64,000 nucleotides of DNA, from assembly GCF_014212055.1 (NCBI RefSeq), contig NZ_JACJVO010000024.1:1-64000 (forward strand), in the 5' to 3' direction. The notes beneath the pieces are model-generated. The model was not told where the DNA came from. It saw only the letters and a list, made by a program, of their open reading frames with translations, and searched no databases. Each line of letters begins with the position of its first letter. Positions within the stretch are counted from its first letter, which is position 1. The stretch comes from Cohnella zeiphila (GTDB lineage Bacteria; Bacillota; Bacilli; Paenibacillales; Paenibacillaceae). A program made the position numbers and the translations under genes. Of the stretch, positions 38,428-45,736 are shown in pieces.

Positions 38428-39204
38428 TCATCGTCGTCGCGAGATACGGCCGAAGCCGCCGACTTTCGTTCGGGGGACGGTGGATTTGCGGGGCTTCAAC
38501 CAGCCGGAAGACGATTTCGAGCTGCCGGAGCCGCTCCCGTCATTGCGGGTAATCGAGCCGCTTGTCCCCGACGACGTGCTTTTCTTCTTGCCGAACAGGC
38601 CTCCGGAGCCGGCGCCTCCGTCGTCTCCCGAATTGCTTCGTTTGAAGATCGAGCCTTTTTTCTGGACCGTGATCGGAGGAGCCGCCTTGGTATCGCTCGC
38701 CGTCGGCGCGTGATAAGTCCCCGTCTTCGGCGGACTTTGATTCAGGCTTCCGTAGCCCCGGTAATCTCCGTAGCTTCCGGCGCGGGACGAGTCGAACAGA
38801 CTGCCGATCAAGCTGGCCAGCAAGTAGCCTTCGAGGAAGGAAGGGCTGTAGTTCTGCCGGACGTATTCCTTGCTGTCCACCTCGACGAGCGTATCTTCCG
38901 GCTTCTGCCCGTCTTTCTGGACATGAATGATCTGATCGGAATAGACCAGGAACATGTGGTCCGGATCTTCCTTGGATATCTGATCCGGCTTTTTCTGGTC
39001 GGCCAGTTCCTTGGCGACCTCCTGAACGGTCTCGCCGGCCGCCCGGTAGACGTAGGAAGTCTCGCCGCCGGTCTTGTTCACCGACTCGAGCGGGTACGTC
39101 TCCGAGACGTTCACGCTGCCGCAAGCCGACAACAGCGTGACGACCAGAGCCAGAATGACCGTCAGGTGAAGACGGGTCGCCCACTTGCGCATTCGTGGGC
39201 TCAT
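38428..39204 (-). CDS. DUF4247 lipoprotein
   Basis: This 258-aa exported lipoprotein has a basic N-terminus, a hydrophobic stretch and the lipobox LLSAC (Cys near 28). The DUF4247-type domain (about 30-145) has YVYRAAGETVQEVAKELADQ and a Tyr-rich end (FLEGYLLASLIGSLFDS). The last 110 residues are low complexity (Gly/Ser/Lys) and end in basic GRISRRR. The start ATG overlaps the DUF4178 stop by 4 bp (ATGA). It belongs to a DUF350-DUF4178-DUF4247 operon. Confidence 0.85.
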   Translation of the reverse strand: MSPRMRKWATRLHLTVILALVVTLLSACGSVNVSETYPLESVNKTGGETSYVYRAAGETVQEVAKELADQKKPDQISKEDPDHMFLVYSDQIIHVQKDGQKPEDTLVEVDSKEYVRQNYSPSFLEGYLLASLIGSLFDSSRAGSYGDYRGYGSLNQSPPKTGTYHAPTASDTKAAPPITVQKKGSIFKRSNSGDDGGAGSGGLFGKKKSTSSGTSGSITRNDGSGSGSSKSSSGWLKPRKSTVPRTKVGGFGRISRRR

Positions 39205-39716
39205 TCCGCAGTCCCCCGCAGCCACTGAACGTCAGCCGGCAGCACCGACTCTCCTTCGTAAAGCATGAAGCGCCCGTCCTGCCATTCGACCCGCAGCAGC
39301 TTGCGTCCGTCCGACTGGTACTGCCAAATGTACACTTCCCCGCCCGATGCCGTGAACGGCGTATGGCCCGCATCGGCAATCCGGGTGGAGTATTGTTCAT
39401 CCAAATAATAAAGAACGCCGTCCAGCTCGATCTCCGTCGGCACCTCGTCAACGGAATCGAGCCGCCCGTCGATGGCGGAATACAGCCCGTAAGTCGCCTG
39501 CGCCCGCTCTTCGACGGACAGATAGCGAACGTCCGCCCCGTCGCGAAGCGTCAACCAGACGGCGTTCCGGTTTAACGGCTTCGTCCTTCCGGCCACCTGG
39601 TACGTGACCAGCGAAACTTCGCAGACGTCTCCCGGCCCCATCGTCAGCGGGCTCCGGTCGGCCTTCAGCGGCTCCGGCGATTGAAACAAATTTTTAGCGC
39701 GTCGAAACAAGCCCAT
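39201..39716 (-). CDS. DUF4178 domain protein
   Basis: This 171-aa soluble protein has a pattern typical of DUF4178: GPGDVCEVSLVTYQVAGRT near the N-terminus and a C-terminal VYIWQYQSDGRKLLRVEW. It has no signal or membrane segment. AAGGAGG precedes the ATG. It sits between DUF350 and DUF4247, a set that recurs with PspA proteins in Firmicutes and is thought to act at the membrane; no biochemical role is known to me. Confidence 0.85.
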   Translation of the reverse strand: MGLFRRAKNLFQSPEPLKADRSPLTMGPGDVCEVSLVTYQVAGRTKPLNRNAVWLTLRDGADVRYLSVEERAQATYGLYSAIDGRLDSVDEVPTEIELDGVLYYLDEQYSTRIADAGHTPFTASGGEVYIWQYQSDGRKLLRVEWQDGRFMLYEGESVLPADVQWLRGTAE

Positions 39717-39740
39717 GTCCGATCCTCCTTCCGCCCGATT

Positions 39741-40145
39741 CTACAGACAAGCGCCGATAATGAGCGCGCCCACGAGATGGAGCGTTCCGGCGATCAAGCC
39801 ATAGCCGACGATCCCGTTCTTGACGCCTTCTTCCAGGCGAAGATCCGCCAGTCCGCGCAGCACGGCTTCCACGAGCCATTCCAGCACGAACAGAATGACG
39901 AACGACACGAACGATACGATCAGCGCCTCGCCCAGATTGTCGGATGTCACGATCGACCTCGACAGGATATAGCCTTGGGCTCCCAGCTTCATCACGAAGC
40001 GGACGATGACCGCCGTGTTGCCGTTCTTCATCTCGGCCAGATCGCGGTATTTCGTGAACAAGGCGTCGATGGTCATCAGGACGAACAGCAGAACCGCGCT
40101 CGCAGCCGTCCATAGTAGCGTTCCCAGTATTTCGTTCAGCGTCAA
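39741..40145 (-). CDS. DUF350 membrane protein
   Basis: This 134-aa protein has four membrane segments (about 7-24, 44-63, 75-93 and 111-131). The paired polar motif of the family is present (MKNGNTAVIVRF and RLEEGVKNGIVGYG). The start appears to be TTG, 12 nt after a GAGGAGAG site. It is the first gene of the DUF350-DUF4178-DUF4247 unit, downstream of pspA but separated from it by a terminator, so expression may be partly uncoupled. Confidence 0.87.
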   Translation of the reverse strand: MTLNEILGTLLWTAASAVLLFVLMTIDALFTKYRDLAEMKNGNTAVIVRFVMKLGAQGYILSRSIVTSDNLGEALIVSFVSFVILFVLEWLVEAVLRGLADLRLEEGVKNGIVGYGLIAGTLHLVGALIIGACL

Positions 40146-40216
40146 AAGGACCGTCTCTCCTCTCCGACTCTCCGGCTCTTGTCGCGGTCCCGTCTGCCCG
40201 GCCGCATGCGCGGAGG

Positions 40217-40252
40217 AAAAAAGAAGGAACCCCCGCAGGGGTTACCCTTCTT
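40217..40252 (-). terminator. Terminator after pspA
   Basis: Nested stems AAGAAGG / CCTTCTT and AACCCC / GGGGTT are followed on the minus strand by a run of six T. It lies 10 bp past the pspA stop codon and 72 bp before the DUF350 start. Confidence 0.82.
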
Positions 40253-40261
40253 GCTTCACCA

Positions 40262-40927
40262 TCATTCGTACTTCTTCATCAGCGCGGCCAATTCGTCTTC
40301 GACCGCTTTATCTTTCCCCAGTGCGGCGAATTCCTCGTCGAGCGACTTGCCCTTGGAATCGCTGAGTTCTTCCGTCGCTTCGGCGTGGGCTTCCATCTGG
40401 AGCACTTTCTCTTCCATCCGCTTGAGCCCCGACAGCGCCGTATCGGATCCGAAGCCCGTCATCGCCTTGTTGATCTCCGCTTGAGCCTTGGCTGCGTTCG
40501 CGCGCGCCACCAGCGTCTCCCGGCGGTTCTTCAGATCGACGAATTGCTTGCGCATCTCATCGAGCTTCTCGCGCAGCCGGTCGGCCGCCGCCTTGTTCTG
40601 GTCGTAGCTCGCTTTGTACTCGCCCGCCTTCTGCTCGGCGGCTTTCTTCTCTTCCAGCGCGCGGCGGGCCAGATCGATATTCTTGGCTTGCGCCGCCGTG
40701 TTCGCTTGTTCGTCGCGCTTCTGCACGAGCGCCGCCTGTTCTTCGTAAAGCTGCTTGAACTTCTTCTCCAGCGCGATTTGCGCGGCGACCGCCTTCTCCG
40801 CATCCTCCAGGTCGTCCTGCATGTCCCGAAGGTATTGATCGGTCATCTTGACCGGATCTTCGGCTTTCTCGATCAGAGCGTACACATTGGACAGCGTCAG
40901 GTCGCGCAAGCGTTTGAAAATAGACAT
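40262..40927 (-). CDS. pspA: PspA/IM30 (ESCRT-III-like) membrane-stress protein
   Basis: PspA proteins bind and remodel stressed membranes from the cytosolic side. The 221-aa protein is almost entirely helical. It starts with the amphipathic helix MSIFKRLRDLTLSNVYALIE, then has a long coiled coil (about 25-185) and a short C-terminal helix (VEDELAALMKKYE). ATG at 40927 is preferred (GGGAGG 10 nt upstream, canonical MSIFKR start); a GTG two codons upstream is an alternative. A good promoter lies about 155 bp upstream. Confidence 0.93.
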   Translation of the reverse strand: MSIFKRLRDLTLSNVYALIEKAEDPVKMTDQYLRDMQDDLEDAEKAVAAQIALEKKFKQLYEEQAALVQKRDEQANTAAQAKNIDLARRALEEKKAAEQKAGEYKASYDQNKAAADRLREKLDEMRKQFVDLKNRRETLVARANAAKAQAEINKAMTGFGSDTALSGLKRMEEKVLQMEAHAEATEELSDSKGKSLDEEFAALGKDKAVEDELAALMKKYE

Positions 40928-41081
40928 ATTCACGTATCCTCCCTTGGGGTGGTTTCCCCGTCTTATATCTTCTTCATACGGACGGATCGAGTGCGGGTTT
41001 CATTCGCCGCGCATTTTTTCGACCGTTGGAAAATGGTTGCGTTTCCTACGAATTGCCACCCGGGACGCGAAGCCCCTTCTC

Positions 41082-41111
41082 ATTATAGTTGGTACGATTA
41101 GGAAAATTCAA
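41082..41111 (-). promoter_or_regulatory. Sigma-A promoter of pspA
   Basis: TTGAAT (41111-41106) and a perfect TATAAT (41087-41082) are 18 bp apart on the minus strand. The resulting leader is about 150 nt; I see no recognised regulatory RNA in it. Confidence 0.75.
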
Positions 41112-41149
41112 TTGCGATTTCGGGCCGCAACCGCCTAATCTTGCCGAGG

Positions 41150-41184
41150 CAAAAAAATCGCGAGGCCCCGGTAACGGGGCCTCG
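41150..41184 (-). terminator. Terminator of the KamA-like gene
   Basis: A 9-bp stem CGAGGCCCC / GGGGCCTCG (41161-41169 and 41176-41184) is followed on the minus strand by CGA and then seven T. Confidence 0.85.
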
Positions 41185-41199
41185 CTCTTATCGATCGCA

Positions 41200-42144
41200 T
41201 CAGTCCGGAATCTCGTACGGAACTTTGAGATACGTGGCGCTGCTCGGCGTCTTGCCGGTGCGTTCGGACAGCGGTCCGCCGGCCAGATCTTCGAACGACT
41301 TCGCGCCGGGCGGGCATTCCTTGATCATGAACCGGCCGTTGGCATCATGGCGCGAACGGTGGCTTTTCATATACGCTTTGCCGTTCTCGATCGCCAGGAT
41401 CTCGAAAAAGCCGGTTTCGTGCTTCATCGTCAGCCGAGCCCTTCTCGCAGGTCCGGATACGCGGGATTTGGCCGCTTCCGCCAGCCGGTATGCCCGTTCC
41501 AGCGTGATCGCCCCCTGACCTCCTGCATCCAATACGAATTGATAGGGAATGACGCCTGCCTGGGTCAGCCCGCTCAGCAGCTCCGCGATCGTATCCGCGT
41601 TCGCCGCGGGGTCCGGCAGGAACGGCACTTCCGCCAGCAGGCCGGCTCCGGCTTCGCTCAGCGCCCGGAACGCCTCGATCGCCGCCTCGTTCACTTCGTC
41701 CGGATGATGGAACCGCATCATGACGTAGATGCTTCTCTCCGAACCGGAATATTCGGCGATCAGGTCGAGCAATTCCCGGTTCCGGACTATTCTCTCCGGC
41801 TGCACGGCCGGCACCCGGGAGGTGAACCGGATCATCCGGACGTGGTCCAGCTCCGCGAGCCCTTCCACGATCGAACGCAGGCAAGCCGCCGACAGGCTCA
41901 GGCTGTCCGGACCGTCAATCAGGACGTGGCTGATATCTTCGTGATCGGCCACATACCGCAACGAGGAAGATATGCCGGCCTCGTCGTAGGCCGGAAGAAT
42001 CAGCGTGGAACGATCGACATGCAAATAACCGGCAGCGGCTTGGGGAACGGTCTCGGCCGAGGCCATCGGGCCGATCATGTTCACGACAGGGGCTTGAGCG
42101 TCGACGGCGGATTCGGACTCGCAAAAATCGTGCGGCAGCGACAT
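41200..42144 (-). CDS. KamA-like (lysine 2,3-aminomutase family) protein lacking the radical-SAM cysteines
   Basis: This 314-aa protein follows the KamA barrel in its middle: LRYVADHEDISHVLIDG parallels the post-cluster helix and strand, HVRMIRFTSRVPAVQPERI parallels the strand with RVPxxxPxRI, and MRFHHPDEVNEAAIEAFRAL parallels the xHxNHPxE helix. The CxxxCxxC cluster motif that should precede this region is missing; the chain runs DRSTLILPAYDEAGISSSLR there and has no three-Cys motif anywhere. The first 50 residues are not KamA-like. It is therefore probably a non-redox relative. The start is the ATG at 42144, 7 nt after AAGGAGG; an ATG two codons upstream touches that site. It is controlled by a c-di-AMP riboswitch. 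Confidence 0.78.
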   Translation of the reverse strand: MSLPHDFCESESAVDAQAPVVNMIGPMASAETVPQAAAGYLHVDRSTLILPAYDEAGISSSLRYVADHEDISHVLIDGPDSLSLSAACLRSIVEGLAELDHVRMIRFTSRVPAVQPERIVRNRELLDLIAEYSGSERSIYVMMRFHHPDEVNEAAIEAFRALSEAGAGLLAEVPFLPDPAANADTIAELLSGLTQAGVIPYQFVLDAGGQGAITLERAYRLAEAAKSRVSGPARRARLTMKHETGFFEILAIENGKAYMKSHRSRHDANGRFMIKECPPGAKSFEDLAGGPLSERTGKTPSSATYLKVPYEIPD

Positions 42145-42241
42145 CTTCATTCCTCCTTGTCCGGTGTTGGTTCCCGAGAGAGGAGAGGACGATAGGGCCC
42201 CCGACGCCCAGGAACGAAATACGCTTGCCAGCGAGGGGTCA

Positions 42242-42273
42242 ATAAACAGAAAATGACCCTTGCACAAAGGGTC
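42242..42273 (-). terminator. Attenuator terminator of the c-di-AMP riboswitch
   Basis: On the minus strand GACCCTT-tgtgc-AAGGGTC (42273-42255) is followed by ATTTTCTGTTTATT. It lies between the aptamer and the KamA-like start. The aptamer's 3' flank contains GGGTCAA, which can pair with TTTGACCC at the terminator's left side, so a switch between terminator and antiterminator is feasible. Confidence 0.75.
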
Positions 42274-42310
42274 AAATGTTCGCGAATAAATGAAAGAAAT
42301 TGACCCATCC

Positions 42311-42442
42311 ACTGCTGACGAGGTTAGCTGTCGGGCTCGGGTCAGATGGTACCCTATGCCGCATCCGATCGCTCGGCCGCCGCAATTCGCCCCAATGATT
42401 GGTTCCCCCGCTTCCCGATCGGCACCGGGAATTAAGCGTAGT
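42311..42442 (-). promoter_or_regulatory. c-di-AMP riboswitch (ydaO/yuaA class)
   Basis: Read on the minus strand, the conserved blocks of the ydaO class occur in order: CGCTTAATT near the 5' end, GCGGGGGAACC, TTGGGGCGAAT, then ATAGGGTACC, ACCCGAGCCC and GACAGCTAACCTCG near the 3' end. The closing stem can form between ACTACGCT (42442-42435) and AGCAGT (42316-42311), with a two-base bulge. A sigma-A promoter sits directly upstream and an intrinsic terminator downstream. This class is an established genetic OFF switch: c-di-AMP binding favours termination. The target here is the KamA-like gene. Confidence 0.92.
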
Positions 42443-42445
42443 ACT

Positions 42446-42475
42446 ATTATACTCCTTACCCTTTGAAACCGTCAA
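42446..42475 (-). promoter_or_regulatory. Sigma-A promoter of the c-di-AMP riboswitch
   Basis: TTGACG (42475-42470) and a perfect TATAAT (42451-42446) are 18 bp apart on the minus strand. Transcription would start within a few bases of the aptamer's 5' arm. Confidence 0.85.
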
Positions 42476-42584
42476 ACGAAAACCGCCTAATTTTCGGCGC
42501 GCTCGGCCTCTCTATCGGTTCGGCCATATTGCGGCGATGATAGAACGATCGCTGCGGGAATGGCTCCGGCGATGCGCCCGTCGG

Positions 42585-42745
42585 TCCCGCCCTTCGGCCA
42601 TGCACCGTTGCGCCCACGCAATTGCATCGCGATCCCGCCCTTCGGCCATGCACCGCTGGCGCCCCGCAAATGCGCCTCGGTCCCGCCCTTCGGCCATGCA
42701 CCGCTGGCGCCCACGCAATTGCGTCGCGTTCCCGCCCCCTCCACT
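42585..42745. repeat. Tandem 48-bp repeats
   Basis: TCCCGCCCTTCGGCCATGCA starts at 42585, 42633 and 42681 (exact 48-bp period), with a degenerate fourth start at 42730. Each unit continues with CCGCTGGCGCCC and a GCAATTGC-type palindrome. All six frames stay open because 48 is a multiple of 3, giving a 16-residue repeat in any frame, but no frame has a start with a ribosome-binding site. Confidence 0.9.
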
Positions 42746-42754
42746 CCCCCTTCG

Positions 42755-42947
42755 CGATCTAACGAAACCGTGTGATCTTATCGGGCAGCAAAAGCAAGGA
42801 TTTTCGTTTTAACGAATCTGAGCGGCCTTATTTATCTCGGATGATCTTAAAGAAGGCGATCGCGTGCGAAATAAGATCTCTCCGTTTCGTTACATTTTGC
42901 AAACCGCTGAATTCGAGCGAATAACGTCTCTGGGATTCGTTAGGCGA
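42755..42947. repeat. Dispersed inverted-repeat element, copy A
   Basis: This is a block of about 24-bp subunits of the form TAACGAAtCc..GA..cTTATTT in both orientations, giving long imperfect hairpins. Examples on the minus strand are TAACGAAACGGAGAGATCTT at about 42895 and its mate AAATAAGGCCGCTCAGATTC. The same order of subunits occurs on the opposite strand at 55574-55757. No gene is seen in 42755-43055. Confidence 0.8.
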
Positions 42948-43055
42948 CCGAACTGCCGCACCGGCACAGAGAGGCGGCGCGGGGAAACTTCTGGCCGCCC
43001 AGTCGGAGAAGGTCGCCGCGCGCACTATCCCGGCTCAAACCCGAGAGAAACGCCA

Positions 43056-43077
43056 AGAGCCGCCCGAAGGCGGCTCT
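43056..43077 (-). terminator. Terminator of glyA
   Basis: A 9-bp perfect stem AGAGCCGCC / GGCGGCTCT with loop CGAA. The minus-strand tail is only partly T-rich (GTTTCTCTCG). Confidence 0.7.
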
Positions 43078-43105
43078 CCCCTCCCGGCCGGACGGCCGGA
43101 ACGAA

Positions 43106-44353
43106 TCAATATTCCAATCCCGGATACAGCGGGTATTGCGCCGACAAGTCGCGAACCATGCCGCGGGCTTGCTCCAGCTTCGCGCCGTCTTGCGGATTCT
43201 TGAGCGTGAGCGCGATCACCTTGCCGATCGTCTTCATCGCTTCCTCGTCCATGCCGCGGGACGTGACGGCCGGCGTGCCGATCCGGATGCCGCTCGTGAC
43301 GAACGGGCTCGTCGGGTCGAACGGAATCGCGTTCTTGTTGACCGTGATGCCGACGGAATCGAGCACGTGCTCGGCGTCCTTGCCGGTAATGTTCAGATTG
43401 CGGGTGTCAACCAGCATCAGGTGGTTGTCGGTGCCGCCGGAGACGAGGTTGAGGCCTTCGGCCAGCAGCGTGTCGGCCAGCGTCTTCGCGTTGGCGACGA
43501 CGTTCTTGGCGTAGTCGCGGAACGACGGCTGCAGCGCCTCTCCGAGAGCGACCGCCTTGGCCGCGATGATATGCATGAGCGGGCCGCCCTGCGTGCCCGG
43601 GAACACCGCTTTGTCGATCGCCGCAGCCCACGGCTTCCGGCACAGGATCATGCCGCCGCGCGGACCGCGCAGCGTCTTGTGCGTCGTCGTTGTGACGAAG
43701 TGCGCGTGCGGCACCGGGCTCGGATGCTGGCCGCCCGCGACGAGGCCGGCGATATGCGCCATGTCGACCATCAGCAACGCGCCGACGTCGCTTGCGATCC
43801 GGCCCAGCGCTTCGAAGTCGATGATGCGCGGATAGGCGCTCGCGCCGGCGACGATCATGCGGGGGCGATGCTTGAAGGCCGCTTTGCGGACCTCGTCGTA
43901 GTCGATCGTGAACGTCTGCTCGTTCACGCCGTAAGCGACGAAGTTATAGAGCAGGCCGGACGCGTTGACCGGGCTGCCGTGGGTCAAGTGGCCGCCGTGC
44001 GCCAGATTCATGCCGAGCACGGTGTCGCCCGGCTTAAGGGCGGCCAGGTAGACGGCCAGGTTCGCCTGTGCGCCGGAATGGGGCTGAACGTTCGCGTGCT
44101 CGGCGCCGAACAGCTCCTTCGCGCGATTCCGGGCGATCTCTTCCGGAATGTCCACGTATTCGCAGCCGCCATAGTACCGTTTGCCCGGGTAGCCTTCCGC
44201 GTACTTGTTCGTCAGAACCGTGCCCATCGTTTGAAGAACGGCTTCGCTGACGATATTTTCGGAAGCGATCAGCTCCAGGTTGTCGCGTTGGCGGGTTAGT
44301 TCCTGGTTGAGAGCTTTGACGATCTCGGGATCCTGCTTGCGCAATTGTTCCAT
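43106..44353 (-). CDS. glyA: Serine hydroxymethyltransferase
   Basis: GlyA converts serine and tetrahydrofolate to glycine and methylene-THF, the main one-carbon entry. The 415-aa PLP enzyme has the cofactor lysine in [14 protein letters not shown] (about 226) and the signatures [10 protein letters not shown] and [22 protein letters not shown] precedes the ATG. It is the last gene of the rpiB-ywlG-glyA unit. Confidence 0.98.
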   Translation of the reverse strand: MEQLRKQDPEIVKALNQELTRQRDNLELIASENIVSEAVLQTMGTVLTNKYAEGYPGKRYYGGCEYVDIPEEIARNRAKELFGAEHANVQPHSGAQANLAVYLAALKPGDTVLGMNLAHGGHLTHGSPVNASGLLYNFVAYGVNEQTFTIDYDEVRKAAFKHRPRMIVAGASAYPRIIDFEALGRIASDVGALLMVDMAHIAGLVAGGQHPSPVPHAHFVTTTTHKTLRGPRGGMILCRKPWAAAIDKAVFPGTQGGPLMHIIAAKAVALGEALQPSFRDYAKNVVANAKTLADTLLAEGLNLVSGGTDNHLMLVDTRNLNITGKDAEHVLDSVGITVNKNAIPFDPTSPFVTSGIRIGTPAVTSRGMDEEAMKTIGKVIALTLKNPQDGAKLEQARGMVRDLSAQYPLYPGLEY

Positions 44354-44422
44354 GTTCGGGGTCCTCCTCGGGGTATGGGATCATGCCAAAAAACACGCGA
44401 AAAATTTTCGAAGCTTCGGCGT

Positions 44423-45016
44423 TCAGTCGCAGGTTCCGGCATCCGGCGAGTCCGGCAGCGCATATACCGCGCGTTCGCCGCCGATCAGCTTCGGACGGGA
44501 GAAGGCCATCGTAAGCCGCGCTTCCCCGATCCAAGGAACGGAAGGGCGTACGGGCACCGCGACCGGGCGCAGGTGCATGCCGATCAGCGTCTCGCCGATG
44601 TCGAGCCCCGCGTCGGCCCGGACGGACTCGACGAGGCACGGATCGGACAGCTTGCGGTAAGCGAGAGCGGCCATGGAACCTCCGGCCCGGCGAACGGGGA
44701 CGGCCGACACGATCTCCCAGCCTCTCGCTTCCGCCAGCTCGCGGGGAGCGACCAGCGCGCGGTTCAAATGCTCGCAGCACTGCCAGACGACCTCGAAGCC
44801 GATCTTGCCGCGAACGCGGGCGACGCCTTCATAGATCTGCTCGGCGACCGATTCGGCGCCGGACGTGCCGATGCGGCGGCCCTGCACTTCGCTCGTGCTG
44901 CAGCCGATCGCCACGATGCGCCCCGGACGCAGCCCGCCGGCCTCCGCCAGCTCGGTCAGCGACCTCTCGACCTGCTCCGCGATCGAAAGTTCCTTCTCCT
45001 TCGGATCAGTAGTCAT
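44423..45016 (-). CDS. ywlG: TIGR01440/DUF436 family protein (YwlG-like)
   Basis: This 197-aa soluble protein of the YwlG family sits in the same place in B. subtilis (between ywlF/rpiB and glyA). Visible motifs are IAIGCSTSEVQGRRIG, WQCCEHLNRALV and GGSMAALAYRKL. The cysteines in GCSTSEV and QCCEH are conserved, but the reaction is unknown. It lies 39 bp after rpiB. Confidence 0.92.
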   Translation of the reverse strand: MTTDPKEKELSIAEQVERSLTELAEAGGLRPGRIVAIGCSTSEVQGRRIGTSGAESVAEQIYEGVARVRGKIGFEVVWQCCEHLNRALVAPRELAEARGWEIVSAVPVRRAGGSMAALAYRKLSDPCLVESVRADAGLDIGETLIGMHLRPVAVPVRPSVPWIGEARLTMAFSRPKLIGGERAVYALPDSPDAGTCD

Positions 45017-45055
45017 GCCCGTCTCCTCCCGGCCTCGCCAGCGAGTTCGAAAATG

Positions 45056-45514
45056 TTACGGATGAAGGGAATATTGCGATTCCAGCGCCTTGACCTTGTC
45101 GATCCGGCCTTGATGCCGCAGCCCTTGGGAGAACGGAGTCTCCAGCCAGACGCGGACGATCTCCTCGGCGACGCCGGGGCCGATGACGCGCTCGCCCATG
45201 GCGAGAACGTTCGTGTCGTTATGCTCGCGGGTCGCTTTGGCCGAGAACAGGTCGTGCACGAGGGCGCAGCGAATGCCCGGCGTCTTGTTGGCGGCGATGG
45301 ACATGCCGATGCCCGTTCCGCAGATCAGGATGCCGCGCTCCGCTTCGCCGCTTACCACCTTGTCGCATACCGGCACGGCGTAATCGGGATAGTCGACGGA
45401 ATCCGCGCAATTGCAGCCGACATCGATAATCTCGTGACCCTGCGCCTGCAGGAACGGTACGATCGTATCCTTCAGACGGTAACCCGCGTGGTCGGCTCCG
45501 ATGGCGATTTTCAT
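45056..45514 (-). CDS. rpiB: Ribose 5-phosphate isomerase B
   Basis: RpiB interconverts ribose 5-phosphate and ribulose 5-phosphate. The 152-aa protein has the family start MKIAIGADHAGYRLKD, the active-site Cys in GILICGTGIGMSIAANK, and HNDTNVLAMG. The start is the ATG at 45514 behind GGGAGG; an upstream in-frame start at 45553 has no site. Confidence 0.96.
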   Translation of the reverse strand: MKIAIGADHAGYRLKDTIVPFLQAQGHEIIDVGCNCADSVDYPDYAVPVCDKVVSGEAERGILICGTGIGMSIAANKTPGIRCALVHDLFSAKATREHNDTNVLAMGERVIGPGVAEEIVRVWLETPFSQGLRHQGRIDKVKALESQYSLHP

Positions 45515-45553
45515 GCTTGATGTCCTCCCTTGGCTTGTCTTGCAGTCCACCAT

Positions 45554-45559
45554 ATTATA
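45554..45559 (-). promoter_or_regulatory. Possible -10 element for rpiB-ywlG-glyA
   Basis: A perfect TATAAT on the minus strand 40 bp before the rpiB start. No good -35 is found at 16-18 bp, because that region is occupied by the ywlE terminator. Confidence 0.4.
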
Positions 45560-45582
45560 CCTTGAACCTGCGAAAAAAGACG

Positions 45583-45622
45583 AAAAAAGAGCAAGCGCGC
45601 GAAGAAACGCACGCTGCTCTTT
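45583..45622 (-). terminator. Terminator after ywlE
   Basis: The stem AGAGCA..CGcGCG and its complement (45588-45620) is followed on the minus strand by six T (45588-45583). It separates ywlE from rpiB. Confidence 0.8.
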
Positions 45623-45736
45623 GCCCAGGCGACCGGCCGATATTCCGATGCTCCACCGTGGTTAAGTCCACCTGTGTCGCCAGTTACATCGGAACTGCAA
45701 CTTGTATCCTCATCATACCGAAGGAATCGGCAAAAA

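Noticed and set aside
42560-42775. PPFGHAPL repeat protein over the 48-bp array
   Set aside because: All frames are open through a repeat of length divisible by 3; there is no start signal and the sequence is purely repeat-derived.
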